From Gammaproteobacteria bacterium (GTDB lineage: Bacteria > Pseudomonadota > Gammaproteobacteria > Steroidobacterales > Steroidobacteraceae): a stretch of 15,751 bases of DNA. Positions 15,394 to 15,751 of this stretch are shown here, piece after piece; position 1 is the first letter of the stretch, and each line of letters starts with the position of its first letter. The notes beneath the pieces were generated by a model, which was not told the DNA's origin, did no database searches, and saw only the letters and a program-made list of their open reading frames with translations. Position numbers and translations under genes: made by a program. The stretch covers positions 1 to 15,751 of the forward strand of contig JADLDF010000225.1 in assembly GCA_020846815.1 (NCBI GenBank). Direction: 5' to 3'.

Positions 15394-15751
15394 ATGAAGC
15401 TGCTGTACACACCGATCAAGGGCTACGTGCACACCGTCGAGGCGGTGATCAATTACACCGGACTGCGCGATCAGGTCGAGCCGGTGGCGACGCGGCCGTT
15501 CGACCCGGACACACCGCTGCCTTCGATCAATCCACTGGGCAAGGTGCCGACGCTGCTGCTGGACTCGGGCGAATATCTCGCCGGGGGGCTGGTGATCTAT
15601 GAATACCTCGACTCGCTGCACCGCCGCCGCCGGCTGTATCCGGCCAAGGGCGCGCAGCGCTGGACGACGCTGCGCCAGGCCTGGATGGCAGACGGGCTGT
15701 TCGACAGCTTCGTGCTGATCATCGTCGAGTCCTGGCTGCCGCCCGAGCAGC
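15394..15751 (+). CDS. Glutathione S-transferase family protein, 5' part (runs off window)
   Basis: The frame is open from ATG 15394 to the window end, giving 119 residues of a protein usually about 200-230 long. The start is set by GAGGAG (15380-15385), 8 nt upstream. Residues 1-75 form the thioredoxin-like N-terminal domain: MKLLYTPIKGYVHTVEAVINYTGL, then NPLGKVPTLLLDSGEYL with the conserved cis-proline (Pro52), then LVIYEYLDSLH. The helical C-terminal domain begins near 85 (KGAQRWTTLRQAWMADGLFDSFV). The family uses glutathione in conjugation, isomerisation or reductive reactions. The Glu/Asp-Ser pair that normally binds the glutathione γ-glutamyl group before 'xxIxxYL' reads Gly64-Gly65 here, so glutathione binding may be altered. 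It lies downstream of the receptor terminator and probably has its own promoter. Confidence 0.82.
   Translation, partial: MKLLYTPIKGYVHTVEAVINYTGLRDQVEPVATRPFDPDTPLPSINPLGKVPTLLLDSGEYLAGGLVIYEYLDSLHRRRRLYPAKGAQRWTTLRQAWMADGLFDSFVLIIVESWLPPEQ

Overview
The window is a visibly GC-rich, densely coded stretch of bacterial DNA with no tRNA, rRNA, CRISPR array or recognisable insertion sequence. A TonB-dependent outer-membrane receptor, a Tat-type signal peptide and sigma70-like promoters point to a Gram-negative, most likely a proteobacterium. A REDY/HapK-like protein and this style of TonB receptor fit gamma- or alphaproteobacteria rich in catabolic and transport genes. The genus cannot be read from the sequence.

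Layout. (1) 1-893 (+): the 3' part of a flavin amine oxidase. (2) 926-1875 (-): a decayed FAD-dependent oxidoreductase with a nonsense codon, a frameshift, an apparent internal deletion and a lost C-terminus. (3) 2056-4162 (+): a two-gene unit of an intact FAD-linked (PCMH-type) oxidase and a VOC-fold protein, behind a good promoter and a palindrome-rich operator-like region. (4) 4163-6785 (-): a unit read leftward of a tandem rhodanese sulfurtransferase, a six-helix membrane protein of unknown function coupled to it by a GTGA overlap, and an aldo/keto reductase with a Tat signal. Its last stop codon directly abuts the VOC stop codon.

(5) 6862-12326 (+): a tight six-gene operon of a HapK-like protein, an MFS transporter and the two permeases and two ATPases of an oligopeptide/dipeptide ABC importer. 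Every junction overlaps (4, 4, 8, 26 and 4 nt, if the upstream oppD start is used). No substrate-binding protein gene is present. (6) 12327-12684: a regulatory gap with what looks like a methyltransferase motif I remnant and a promoter. (7) 12685-15264 (+): a TonB-dependent receptor, then a strong hairpin terminator. (8) 15394 to the end (+): the start of a glutathione S-transferase-like gene.

Functional reading (inference). The receptor could bring a substrate across the outer membrane and the ABC permease or MFS carrier across the inner membrane, while oxidases, AKR, VOC and GST-like proteins modify it. The cargo is unknown. A short GC-rich motif (CTGCCGC with a nearby TGCGG or TTGCGG) recurs in three intergenic regions and could mark a shared regulator. 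The decayed flavoprotein suggests that part of the pathway has been lost or replaced.
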